Of a DNA stretch of 6,768 nt, positions 1-6,763 are shown one piece after another. The stretch comes from an uncultured Sphingobacteriales bacterium (lineage in GTDB: Bacteria > Bacteroidota > Bacteroidia > Chitinophagales > Chitinophagaceae), in assembly GCA_946887085.1 (NCBI GenBank), contig CAMPKG010000190.1, forward strand, positions 1 to 6,768. The letters run 5' to 3'. Within the stretch, counting starts at the first letter, position 1. Each line of letters starts with the position of its first letter. The notes beneath the pieces are model-generated. The model had not been told where the DNA came from and did no database searches. It saw only the letters and a program-made list of their open reading frames with translations. The position numbers were made by a program, and so were the translations under genes.

Positions 1-1740
1 GGTGAGGTGTTCGGCCGGCGTCCAGGTATAGGATTTGCCGCCGTAGGCTGTGAGCTGGCCGATCTCGGCTCCACATTGTATTGGAGTGGCAACTATTTTC
101 AGCTGCCTTAATGGATAAACGTCAACTTTCACTCTTCGTTCTTCCACTAGGTTGCAGATAGTATCTGTTATAGTCACCACGTAATCGCGTGGGATAGCCG
201 GCCAGACATTTACTATGGAGTCTGTTTTACCTGATATGGCGTCGTCGTCATGCCACCAGTAAGTGTCGCCCCCTGCTGCAAACACCGATATGGTGTCGCC
301 CGAACAAATGGAGGTGTCTGTACCGGTTGAGAAAACCGGCGGGGGAGATATAAACACGAACATCGATGCAGTATCGCTGCAGCCAAATTCATTCAGCACC
401 TCTACATTATAGGTAACCGTATCCACCACTTTCGCGACGGGATATTGTATGGCAGGATCAGACAACCAGTCTGCCGGGAACCAATTATAACTAACTCCGC
501 CACCTCCGCGCAATTGCAGATGGGCGCCTTTGCAAACGAGCGTATCACTCCCTACTTCTGCAACCGGTAAGGGATGTACGGTAATCGCTATTTCATCCGT
601 GTCATTGCATTTACCTTGAACCGAAACTGCAAGCTTGTAAGTAGTAGTTGTGCCTGGCGATGCAAGCGGGTTCTGAACAAAGGGGTTACTCAGCCCTGTA
701 GCAGGTATCCATTGATAGGTGTCGCCGCCTGCACCTGACAGTTGAACGGAACTACCCTCACATACAACCGTATCGGCTCCTGCCGACGCGAACGCTGATG
801 GCACTACCGTTATCAAAACATCATCCGTATCCTTGCAGCCAATATTAGTGGTAACAATAAGGGTGTAAGTAGTAGTTGCGGATGCGGTAAACGTAGGCGA
901 AGGCACTGAGGGTGATGAAAGGCCAGTAACGGGTGTCCAGCTGTATGAATATCCACCACCCCCGAATAACTTACCCGGCTGTCCTTCACAAATTGTAGCA
1001 TCAGTTCCTGCATTGGCATTGACCGGGCCGGTTTTTATCAGCACCTTGTCGGTATCGCTGCATGTTGTTGACGGGTTGGTAAGTACCAGCGTGAATGTGG
1101 TGTTGGCCCCGGCCGTCGCGGTCGTCACAGCCTGGTTGGGATTAGTGACAATCCCTGCGGGATACCATGCGTAAACAGTACCTCCGATCCCCGACCCCGT
1201 GAGCGTAACGGCATTGGTGTTACAATAACTGGTATCCGGCCCAGCATTTACCTGCGGCGTGGGCTTTATCGACACGACTACCTTATTGGTGTCGCGGCAG
1301 CCATATTGGTTCTCTATATAGTTAGTATAGGTGATCGCGCTCGTTGTATAACTGATCGGATTCGGACATCCCGTACAACTAAGCGCTGTTGCCGGTGTCC
1401 ACACATACGAGAAGGGGCCGTTCGGGTTGCTGCTGCTTACGTTCAATTGCAGGCCGTTGTTCTCACACTTGGCTGTATCCGGCGTTATTGTTGCCTGCAT
1501 ATTATCGTATACGATGCTGTAGGCGGTGTATATCGTATCCTGGCAACCAAAGCCGGTGTAGGGAGTTACAATAACCGCAAATTTTTTTGGCGTTGTCGGC
1601 GTCGGTATAGTTATCGTTTGCGTATTACCGAGAATTGTTGTTAGCGCAGAGTCTCTCCACTGGTATTGTGCAAAACCTGGTGGGCCCTTCAGTGTAATAT
1701 TCGCGGCGGAATCGCATTTGGCGCCGTATATCTGGAACAG
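1..1740 (-). repeat. Protein-level tandem array of eight Ig/PKD-like repeats (downstream paralogue)
   Basis: Repeat units begin near residues 225, 305, 385, 465, 544, 617, 693 and 766 of the encoded protein. Units 3 to 6 are the most regular, each with an AGxDTxxC-like opening, a GGxxYxW core and a closing GCxDTD or similar. Unit 7 is atypical: the closing cysteine sits in DTICN without a following DT. Unit 8 is truncated by the window. Units differ substantially in DNA sequence, so these are old domain duplications rather than recent nucleotide repeats. Confidence 0.8.
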
Positions 1741-2412
1741 TCCGCAATTCATATCGACATAGCCATAACCAAAATGGCCGCCAAGATCGCAGTCGCCACT
1801 GGCAAAATCGATGATCACAGTTTTGCCATTATAACCTGTGAGGTTGATAGTGGAAGTTGTCCATGGTTTATAATACACCTGCGACAGAACGGTTGATTGC
1901 ATGAAACCCGGCAGTGAGGATGAGGACACATAAACGTGGTTATTGCAAGCGATCAAAGCATTGGTTGCTGAATCGAATGCTTTCACTTCAAACCTTGGCT
2001 GATCTGCGGCATTATGCCCGGGGTTCTGAAAGACCACGGCATACCTGTAAATGAGAATATGTTTGCCTGTGCCAGGGGGTACATGGATATAATACTTTGC
2101 ACGCTCTGCTTGTCGTCCCGTGGAATTATTACCAATCTTCAATGAATAGCTTCCTCCACCGGGCGCTACAATAGGGAATCCACCATACTGATCAACATTG
2201 GTGCCGCTTGTTAAGACATGGCGGTTAGTTATCGGCCCGGGTGCGGCACCTGTAATGATGGGGCAGCAGGTACCGGTATCAAATTTCCAGTTACTCAGAG
2301 TACCCAGTTCAAAATCAAGATTGGGCGGACAGAAAACAGTTTGTGCAAAAGAATATCTTCCTGCCAGCAGGCAGCAGAAAATAAGAACAAGGGCTAAGGT
2401 ATGCTTCTGCAT
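1..2412 (-). CDS. Secreted Ig/PKD-like repeat protein, probable type IX secretion cargo (partial, C-terminus outside window)
   Basis: I translated this frame by hand from the ATG at 2412. It is open for 804 codons to base 1, with no stop or frameshift. Residues 1-24 form a signal peptide ending in SFAQ. Residues 25-224 are an N-terminal domain with cysteines at 28, 49, 50, 156, 208 and 223, all matched in the neighbouring paralogue. From about 225 follow eight Ig/PKD-like repeats of 70-80 residues, usually with DTxxC near the start, GGxxYxWxP in the middle and GCxDTD near the end; the eighth is cut by the window edge. By analogy with the paralogue, about 130 residues are missing, including a CHU_C sorting domain, giving a predicted total near 936. 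The role is probably surface adhesion or structure; no enzymatic motif is visible. It starts 51 bp after the paralogue's stop, and that gap shows no clear promoter or terminator, so cotranscription is possible. The sorting domain is inference. Confidence 0.88.
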   Translation of the reverse strand, partial: MQKHTLALVLIFCCLLAGRYSFAQTVFCPPNLDFELGTLSNWKFDTGTCCPIITGAAPGPITNRHVLTSGTNVDQYGGFPIVAPGGGSYSLKIGNNSTGRQAERAKYYIHVPPGTGKHILIYRYAVVFQNPGHNAADQPRFEVKAFDSATNALIACNNHVYVSSSSLPGFMQSTVLSQVYYKPWTTSTINLTGYNGKTVIIDFASGDCDLGGHFGYGYVDMNCGLFQIYGAKCDSAANITLKGPPGFAQYQWRDSALTTILGNTQTITIPTPTTPKKFAVIVTPYTGFGCQDTIYTAYSIVYDNMQATITPDTAKCENNGLQLNVSSSNPNGPFSYVWTPATALSCTGCPNPISYTTSAITYTNYIENQYGCRDTNKVVVSIKPTPQVNAGPDTSYCNTNAVTLTGSGIGGTVYAWYPAGIVTNPNQAVTTATAGANTTFTLVLTNPSTTCSDTDKVLIKTGPVNANAGTDATICEGQPGKLFGGGGYSYSWTPVTGLSSPSVPSPTFTASATTTYTLIVTTNIGCKDTDDVLITVVPSAFASAGADTVVCEGSSVQLSGAGGDTYQWIPATGLSNPFVQNPLASPGTTTTYKLAVSVQGKCNDTDEIAITVHPLPVAEVGSDTLVCKGAHLQLRGGGGVSYNWFPADWLSDPAIQYPVAKVVDTVTYNVEVLNEFGCSDTASMFVFISPPPVFSTGTDTSICSGDTISVFAAGGDTYWWHDDDAISGKTDSIVNVWPAIPRDYVVTITDTICNLVEERRVKVDVYPLRQLKIVATPIQCGAEIGQLTAYGGKSYTWTPAEHLT

Positions 2413-2463
2413 AAGGGTTAAATGCGCACAATGATTATAAACAATATTTCGCACCCGCTGACT

Positions 2464-4803
2464 TTATCTCAGCAAGTGCACATCACCTTTCCTCATAAAG
2501 TCACCGCAGAGCGGTGAGCTGGCCCGGTAATAATAATAGTAAGTACCGAGATCTTGTTTTTCTCCTTTATATACACCGTCCCAGCATGCGTTTTTATCAT
2601 TTGCGTGGAAGACCATCTCTCCCCAGCGATTGTAAACGAATATCTCGAAGACCATAACATTACCTGTGATAACAGGGCGGAAGCAATCATTAAGGCCATC
2701 GCCGTTGGGTGTGAACGCTGAGGGCAGGAATATGCCATCATCGCCGTAAACATGCATTTCGGCCGATGCGGTATCCGGGCAGCCGTAGCTGTTAATACCG
2801 GTAAGTATATAAGTAGTATTGGCCTTGGGATATGCCTTCGTAACAGCCGCATTCGGATATTCGAGATCATCGGTAGGCGACCATTTATATGAATTGCCCC
2901 CGTACGCAGTAAGCTGGCCTACCTCGGAGCCGCAAAGAATATCAGTGGCAACAATGCGTAACTGGTTAACGGGATGCATGCTGATCTTTACCTTCAATGT
3001 ATCTTCCCTGTGGCATAACGAGTCCACTATGTGTACAAAATATTCCGAGGTTTTTTGAGGAGAGACAATAGGAAGATCAGAATACGGATCCGAGATATTA
3101 TCTCCGGTCCAGTAATAAGTCTGCCCGCCCTCGGCAAATACCTGGATCGGGAAGCCGGGGCATATCGTAGTATCGGTACCAGCCCTGAATGGCAAAGGTT
3201 CGAATGCAATAAAGGAAACAAAATCTGTATCCGTGCATCCTTCTCCATTTGATACCACCAGGGCATAGGTAATATCTTTCTTAATTGTCGCCAAAGGTCC
3301 GCTTAGGTTCGTGCCCGAGAGCCCCTCGTCCGGATACCATTTATATGTTCCACCGCCTTTCCCGTTCAGAAAGATCACCGCTCCCCGGCATAGCATGCTG
3401 TCATTGCCGGCATCAGCAGTCGGCTGCGGCAGGGGGGTGATTTTCACTTCATCGGTATCTGTGCATCCATTGGTAGCAGTCACCACCAAAAAATATTGCA
3501 TAAAGCCACCTATCGTTGCCGTGGGTGTGGCAGAGGTTGGATCGTCAAGCGCTATTGCCGGCGACCATTTATATTTTACACCCCCGGTTCCATCCAATTG
3601 CATCTGGGCGCCTATACAACCGGTAGTGTCTTTGCCTGCATCTGCGAGCGGTCGCGGCATCACATCTACGGTTGCGGTTGCGGTGTCCCGGCAGCCATAT
3701 TTATTCTCTACCGATACATGATAGGTGGTGGAGGTATTTGGATTGGCAACCGGATTGCTGCATGTATTACAACTTAACCCCCCCGAAGGCCACCAGTTGT
3801 ACAGGAATGGCCCATTCCCGTTATTGGTATTTACGTTCAGCTGCCCCGAGTTATCCATACAGATGGAAATATCCGGGACGTTGGCGCTTATGTTATCATT
3901 TACCAGGTTGTATTCGGTATAAAATGTATCCACACAACCGAAACCCGGATATGGCGTTACAATAACAGCATAGTACGTGGGCGCCGAGGGTTTTGGGGTC
4001 GTCAGGTTCTGACTTGTTCCATAGGTGGGCACATACGTCAGGTCCGTCCATCTATACGCCATGAATCCTGGAGGCCCCACTAAGGTCGCATCAGGACTAT
4101 TGTTACACTGCGTTGTGTAAATTTTGAACAATCCGCAGTTCATGTCAATGTAAGCATAACCGAAATGCCCGTTCAGGGCGCAGTCGCCGGTGGCAAAATC
4201 TATCCCCACAGTTTTTCCTGCAAAAGCCGACAGGTCAAGTGTTGCTGATGTCCATGACTTATAGAAAACGCTTGAATCAAGTCCCGACTTCAAAAATCCG
4301 GGCATGTTTGCAGAGGCGACATAATTATGTTCGCTGCAGGGTAATACCGTTTCCGTCAGCGAGTCGAAAGCCCTCACCTGGAAACGCGGCTGATCCTGCG
4401 GATCGTGGTTAGGATTTTGAAGTACTACGGCATAGCGATAAAGGAAAACATATTTGCCCGGAGCAGAAGGCACTTGTACATAATACCGCGCGCGCTCAGC
4501 CTGCCCTTGTGTGGCATTGTTTCCAAGCTTCAGCGAATAGCTGCCACCGCCCGGTGCAACCACTGGAAATTTACCATAGGGATCAGTTTGTGGCCCGAAG
4601 GTCAGATCGTGGCGAGAAAATAGAGGACCCGAATTAAAGGTCATGCTGATGGGACAACATGCACCCGTGGCAAACTCCCAGAATCCGAAACTCCCTTGCT
4701 CAAAATCTATGTTCGGCGGACAGGCAGACGCCTGGCCGCGACAAACGTTGCCGCCGAACAACGCCAGCAACAACCCGAACAACGCAATCGCAATACGGTA
4801 CAT
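2464..4803 (-). CDS. Secreted Ig/PKD-like repeat protein with CHU_C (T9SS type-B) sorting domain
   Basis: This is a complete 779-residue protein when started at the ATG at 4803. That start places a signal peptide at the N-terminus (hydrophobic core IALFGLLLALFGG, cleavage near RGQA). A start at 4908 would add 35 residues in front of it and run through the promoter region. Residues 26-226 form a domain with six cysteines shared with the downstream paralogue. Residues 225-687 hold six Ig/PKD-like repeats. Residues 690-779 are the gliding-motility-associated C-terminal domain, recognisable by FLPSAFTPNGDGLND, YNRWGEMVF, a WDG motif and a GTYYYYYRA strand. In Bacteroidota this domain directs export through the type IX system after Sec translocation, often with release or attachment at the cell surface. 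The binding target cannot be read from sequence. Stop codon is TAA. Confidence 0.93.
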   Translation of the reverse strand: MYRIAIALFGLLLALFGGNVCRGQASACPPNIDFEQGSFGFWEFATGACCPISMTFNSGPLFSRHDLTFGPQTDPYGKFPVVAPGGGSYSLKLGNNATQGQAERARYYVQVPSAPGKYVFLYRYAVVLQNPNHDPQDQPRFQVRAFDSLTETVLPCSEHNYVASANMPGFLKSGLDSSVFYKSWTSATLDLSAFAGKTVGIDFATGDCALNGHFGYAYIDMNCGLFKIYTTQCNNSPDATLVGPPGFMAYRWTDLTYVPTYGTSQNLTTPKPSAPTYYAVIVTPYPGFGCVDTFYTEYNLVNDNISANVPDISICMDNSGQLNVNTNNGNGPFLYNWWPSGGLSCNTCSNPVANPNTSTTYHVSVENKYGCRDTATATVDVMPRPLADAGKDTTGCIGAQMQLDGTGGVKYKWSPAIALDDPTSATPTATIGGFMQYFLVVTATNGCTDTDEVKITPLPQPTADAGNDSMLCRGAVIFLNGKGGGTYKWYPDEGLSGTNLSGPLATIKKDITYALVVSNGEGCTDTDFVSFIAFEPLPFRAGTDTTICPGFPIQVFAEGGQTYYWTGDNISDPYSDLPIVSPQKTSEYFVHIVDSLCHREDTLKVKISMHPVNQLRIVATDILCGSEVGQLTAYGGNSYKWSPTDDLEYPNAAVTKAYPKANTTYILTGINSYGCPDTASAEMHVYGDDGIFLPSAFTPNGDGLNDCFRPVITGNVMVFEIFVYNRWGEMVFHANDKNACWDGVYKGEKQDLGTYYYYYRASSPLCGDFMRKGDVHLLR
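2467..2736 (-). other. CHU_C / gliding-motility-associated C-terminal sorting domain
   Basis: This segment encodes the last 90 residues of the upstream secreted protein. Diagnostic motifs in order are FLPSAFTPNGDGLND, a beta-strand region ending VYNRWGEMVF, a WDG turn, and GTYYYYYRA, followed by a basic C-terminal end (DFMRKGDVHLLR). The order and spacing match the TIGR04131/PF13585 family, which is restricted largely to Bacteroidota with type IX secretion. Recognition is by motif only; no profile search was run. Confidence 0.9.
2743..4131 (-). repeat. Protein-level tandem array of six Ig/PKD-like repeats (upstream paralogue)
   Basis: Units begin near residues 225, 305, 386, 463, 540 and 614 of the 779-residue protein. 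The first two match the first two units of the downstream paralogue in order, and the last two match that protein's seventh and eighth units (shared QLTAYGG and SYxWxP in the final unit). The difference in copy number therefore lies in the centre: two units here against four there. The fifth unit, like its counterpart, has a displaced second cysteine (DSLCHRED). Confidence 0.8.
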
Positions 4804-4818
4804 AAATGGAATCCAACC

Positions 4819-4851
4819 TAAATATAATAAAAACATATGATTTCCCGCAAG
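4819..4851 (-). promoter_or_regulatory. Candidate Bacteroidota promoter for the upstream secreted repeat protein
   Basis: Read on the minus strand, a TATATTTA element (4819-4826) resembles the Bacteroidota -7 consensus TAnnTTTG with one mismatch. A CTTG element (4848-4851) lies 21 bases further upstream, which fits the usual spacing to the -33 TTTG/TTG box. The element ends 15 bases before the ATG at 4803, implying a very short leader, plausible in this phylum. No experimental support. Confidence 0.38.
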
Positions 4852-4871
4852 TCTGAAAAAACTAATTTTGC
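4841..4871 (+). promoter_or_regulatory. Candidate Bacteroidota promoter for the DUF983 gene
   Basis: TAATTTTGC at 4863-4871 is a full match to the Bacteroidota -7 consensus TAnnTTTGC. The expected -33 position carries TTTC (4841-4844), a partial match to TTTG, with about 19 bases between. The element ends 24 bases before the TTG at 4896, which supports that upstream start. It shares the intergenic space with the divergent promoter of the secreted protein gene. Confidence 0.5.
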
Positions 4872-4895
4872 GCCTGAGAATAATAAAACGATCCT

Positions 4896-5285
4896 TTGAG
4901 AAAACCACTGATAATCAGCCTCTTGACCATGCGATGTCCTAACTGTCGCAAGGGCGGGGCATTTGCCAACAAAAGCCTGTTGCCACTAGGCAAATGCCTG
5001 AAGCTGGTGGACCACTGTAAGGTATGCGGGCAGAAAATGCTGTTTGAGAGTAACAACGGAGCGGGTATCAATTACGCGCTGACCGTTATGCTGTTCTTCC
5101 TGAATATCCTCTGGTACTGGCCGATATTCGGCCTTTCATACAAAGACAATTCGGTGTATTACTATCTTATCACCAGCATCGTCGTTGTTATTGTCATGCA
5201 ACCATGGCTGATGCGTCTTTCACGCATGATCTACCTCTACGTGTTCCTGGCTTTTAACAGTGAGGCGAAATCGGGCAACAAATAG
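4896..5285 (+). CDS. DUF983 family zinc-ribbon membrane protein
   Basis: The 129-residue product has two cysteine pairs, CPNC (residues 14-17) and CKVC (41-44), which form a likely zinc ribbon. Two hydrophobic segments follow (about 59-80 and 88-105, the latter running into a further hydrophobic stretch at 111-120), then a short polar tail. This is the layout of DUF983 (PF06170) inner-membrane proteins, whose function is not established. The start is uncertain. The TTG at 4896 gives an N-terminus RKPLIISLLTMRCPNC that resembles family members with residues before the first CxxC, and it lies just downstream of a good -7 element. The ATG at 4929 would shorten the protein by 11 residues and is the only ATG before the zinc ribbon. 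An in-frame stop at 4884 rules out longer versions. It is divergent from the secreted-protein gene and 32 bp upstream of the rhodanese ATG. Confidence 0.85.
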   Translation: MRKPLIISLLTMRCPNCRKGGAFANKSLLPLGKCLKLVDHCKVCGQKMLFESNNGAGINYALTVMLFFLNILWYWPIFGLSYKDNSVYYYLITSIVVVIVMQPWLMRLSRMIYLYVFLAFNSEAKSGNK

Positions 5286-5291
5286 AAGGAC

Positions 5292-5300
5292 TATATTTGC
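5292..5300 (+). promoter_or_regulatory. Candidate -7 promoter element for the rhodanese gene
   Basis: TATATTTGC fully matches the Bacteroidota -7 consensus TAnnTTTGC and lies in the short gap after the DUF983 stop, 17 bases before the rhodanese ATG. No TTG or TTTG is present at the expected -33 distance (about 5268-5272 reads gaaatc), so the promoter may be weak or need an activator. It would drive rhodanese and the close-following GNAT gene. Confidence 0.45.
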
Positions 5301-5317
5301 TGCAACAAAATCAGCAC

Positions 5318-5755
5318 ATGATACGCAACAGCCGACTGGCAATAATTCTCGTCATACTCTTCAGTTTTGTTTCGTGCAGCTATGCGCAGAAAGGTGACCG
5401 TATTTCTCCAAAGGAATTTGACAAAGCGCTGAAAGCTTCGAAAGATCCCCAGCTCGTAGACGTGCGCACTCCCGAAGAATACGATGAAGTTCATATCGAT
5501 GATGCGGAGAACATCAACTGGAATGGAGACGATTTTGACGAAGAAGCATCGAAGCTGGACAAAACACAGCCGGTGTACGTTTACTGCCATTCAGGAAGAC
5601 GAAGTGCAGATGCGGCAAAACACCTCCGCAAGATGGGCTTCACCAAAGTATATGAGCTGCAAGGTGGTTTACTTGGCTGGGAACAGGCGGGCTTGTTGAA
5701 CGAGGACGAGCAGGAAAGCAACAAGAAGCCCAAAAAGGAAAAGGACGAAGAATAG
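5318..5755 (+). CDS. Exported single-domain rhodanese-like sulfurtransferase
   Basis: The ATG at 5318 gives a 145-residue protein; the TTG at 5297 would overlap a strong -7 element and add seven residues before the signal. Residues 1-24 are a signal sequence (core LAIILVILFSFV) ending CSYAQ. Cleavage by signal peptidase I after SYA, or lipid attachment at Cys20 (FVSC, a poor lipobox), are both possible. The rhodanese domain spans about 28-125: LVDVRTPEEYDEVHI is the conserved Asp/Arg strand, and CHSGRRS carries the catalytic Cys90 in a CxxxRRS active-site loop, the form that carries persulfide in active single-domain rhodaneses. LQGGLLGW is the typical closing motif. The tail (about 128-145) is very rich in Lys, Glu and Asp. 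The likely role is sulfur transfer or thiol chemistry in the periplasm or envelope; the substrate is unknown. The next gene starts 10 bp downstream. Confidence 0.92.
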   Translation: MIRNSRLAIILVILFSFVSCSYAQKGDRISPKEFDKALKASKDPQLVDVRTPEEYDEVHIDDAENINWNGDDFDEEASKLDKTQPVYVYCHSGRRSADAAKHLRKMGFTKVYELQGGLLGWEQAGLLNEDEQESNKKPKKEKDEE

Positions 5756-5765
5756 TATCCGCCTT

Positions 5766-6185
5766 ATGTACCGTATTACCCTTATACCTAAAGAGCAGAT
5801 CCACTCCATCATTCCGCTGCTTAAGATACTTGACCCTAAAATTGAAGAGCAAACGCTTACGGAGCGCCTTATCGATATGTGTGCCCACAACTACGAATGT
5901 GTCGGCGTTTATGACGGCGGGGAACTCATCGGCATATCAGGGCTCTGGACACTTCCCAAATATTATGTAGGCAGGCATATAGAGCCGGATAATGTAGTTA
6001 TCCACCCGGACTATCGATCAAAAGGGATTGGCGAAATGATGATGCAGTGGATATACAACTACGCAAAATCAAAAAACTGTGAGGCAGTAGAACTTAAATG
6101 CTATGTTTCCAATGCTGGCGGACTTGCTATTTGGATCAGGCAGGGATTTCGCATCCTTGGGTTTCACATGCAGAAGAAGATATAA
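5766..6185 (+). CDS. GNAT family N-acetyltransferase
   Basis: This is a 139-residue cytoplasmic protein of typical single-domain GNAT length. Motif A is visible at residues 77-89: a VVIHPDY strand followed by RSKGIG, matching the R/QxxGxG/A loop that binds the acetyl-CoA pyrophosphate. The following helix is MMMQWIYNYAKSKNC. A later segment, VSNAGGLAIWIRQGFRILGF (115-133), fits motif B, with the usual Asn, aromatic and GF positions. An earlier strand pair, CVGVYDGGELIGISGLW (45-61), forms the central sheet. The substrate cannot be deduced; it may be a small amine or a protein N-terminus. It starts 10 bp after the rhodanese stop with no promoter element between, suggesting one transcript, though the two have no obvious biochemical link. 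Confidence 0.9.
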   Translation: MYRITLIPKEQIHSIIPLLKILDPKIEEQTLTERLIDMCAHNYECVGVYDGGELIGISGLWTLPKYYVGRHIEPDNVVIHPDYRSKGIGEMMMQWIYNYAKSKNCEAVELKCYVSNAGGLAIWIRQGFRILGFHMQKKI

Positions 6186-6259
6186 TACCCCTGTTTAGTC
6201 GTCAAAAAACTTTCCCTGGCAATGTAATAAACCCGCCTCCGCTGCGATTAATAGAGCAA

Positions 6260-6763
6260 ATGCCTAGCCAAAAACATAGCGAAACGGAGTTTGTAGCCAT
6301 GGTGCAAGAAAATGAGCGCCTCATCTACAAGGTTTGCTCAGTGTATGCGCAGACACCGGAAGACCGTCGCGACCTTTTCCAGGAAATAGTATTGCAGGCA
6401 TGGCGCGGATACGCTCGTTATACAGCCACTGCAAAGATCAGTACCTGGCTCTATCGTGTGGCGCTCAACACTGCCATCAGCCATAAACGTAAACAAGGCA
6501 GGTCTGTCAATGTCAGCGGCAACGACGAGCTTCTTCACCAGCTGGAAGATAGTGCAGCGGACAACTATGCCGAAGAGTACAAAGCGCTTTATACGATGAT
6601 CGCAGAACTGCCCGCTTTCGATAAAGCGCTCGTACTGCTCTACCTCGAGGACAAGAGCTACCAGGAGATAGCCGAGATATTAGGCATCACCGCCAGCAAC
6701 GTAGGCGCAAAACTTAGCCGCATCAAAGAAAAAATGCGCAGGCAGGCAACGACAATGATCTAA
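6260..6763 (+). CDS. ECF-type RNA polymerase sigma-70 factor
   Basis: The ATG at 6260 gives 167 residues, the normal size of a two-domain ECF sigma factor. The frame is open further upstream to 6098, but that extension would overlap the GNAT gene by 88 bp and encodes no sigma-like sequence. Region 2 covers about 9-78: EDRRDLFQEIVLQAWRGY (34-51) is the core-binding and -10 recognition helix region, and ISTWLYRVALNTAISHKRK (60-78) is region 2.3-2.4. A short linker leads to region 4 (about 109-160), with a helix-turn-helix in SYQEIAEILGITASNVGAKL. It probably directs polymerase to a small regulon. Such factors often have an anti-sigma gene next to them; the window ends five bases after this stop, so a partner cannot be seen. 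The 74-bp upstream gap has no recognisable TAnnTTTG element. Confidence 0.92.
   Translation: MPSQKHSETEFVAMVQENERLIYKVCSVYAQTPEDRRDLFQEIVLQAWRGYARYTATAKISTWLYRVALNTAISHKRKQGRSVNVSGNDELLHQLEDSAADNYAEEYKALYTMIAELPAFDKALVLLYLEDKSYQEIAEILGITASNVGAKLSRIKEKMRRQATTMI

Noticed and set aside
2413..2463. Possible promoter, operator or terminator between the two paralogues
   Set aside because: The AT-rich sequence has a repeated GTGCG but no convincing TAnnTTTG element, hairpin or T-tract.
3311..3965. Several plus-strand open frames opposite the secreted-protein repeats
   Set aside because: They overlap each other and the well-supported minus-strand gene. Their proteins are rich in Cys, Arg and Pro, as expected from antisense translation of repeats.
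1..4803. Tandem duplication as an assembly artefact
   Set aside because: The copies differ throughout at protein and DNA level and in repeat number, so they are genuine diverged genes.
4804..4908. Upstream extension of the complete secreted-protein gene to 4908
   Set aside because: It adds 35 residues before a clear signal peptide and covers both candidate promoters.
5291..5590. Minus-strand open frame opposite the rhodanese
   Set aside because: It is antisense to a gene with clear catalytic motifs, and its translation shows no recognisable domain.
6098..6259. Upstream extension of the sigma factor
   Set aside because: It overlaps the GNAT gene in another frame, and the added residues do not resemble sigma factor sequence.
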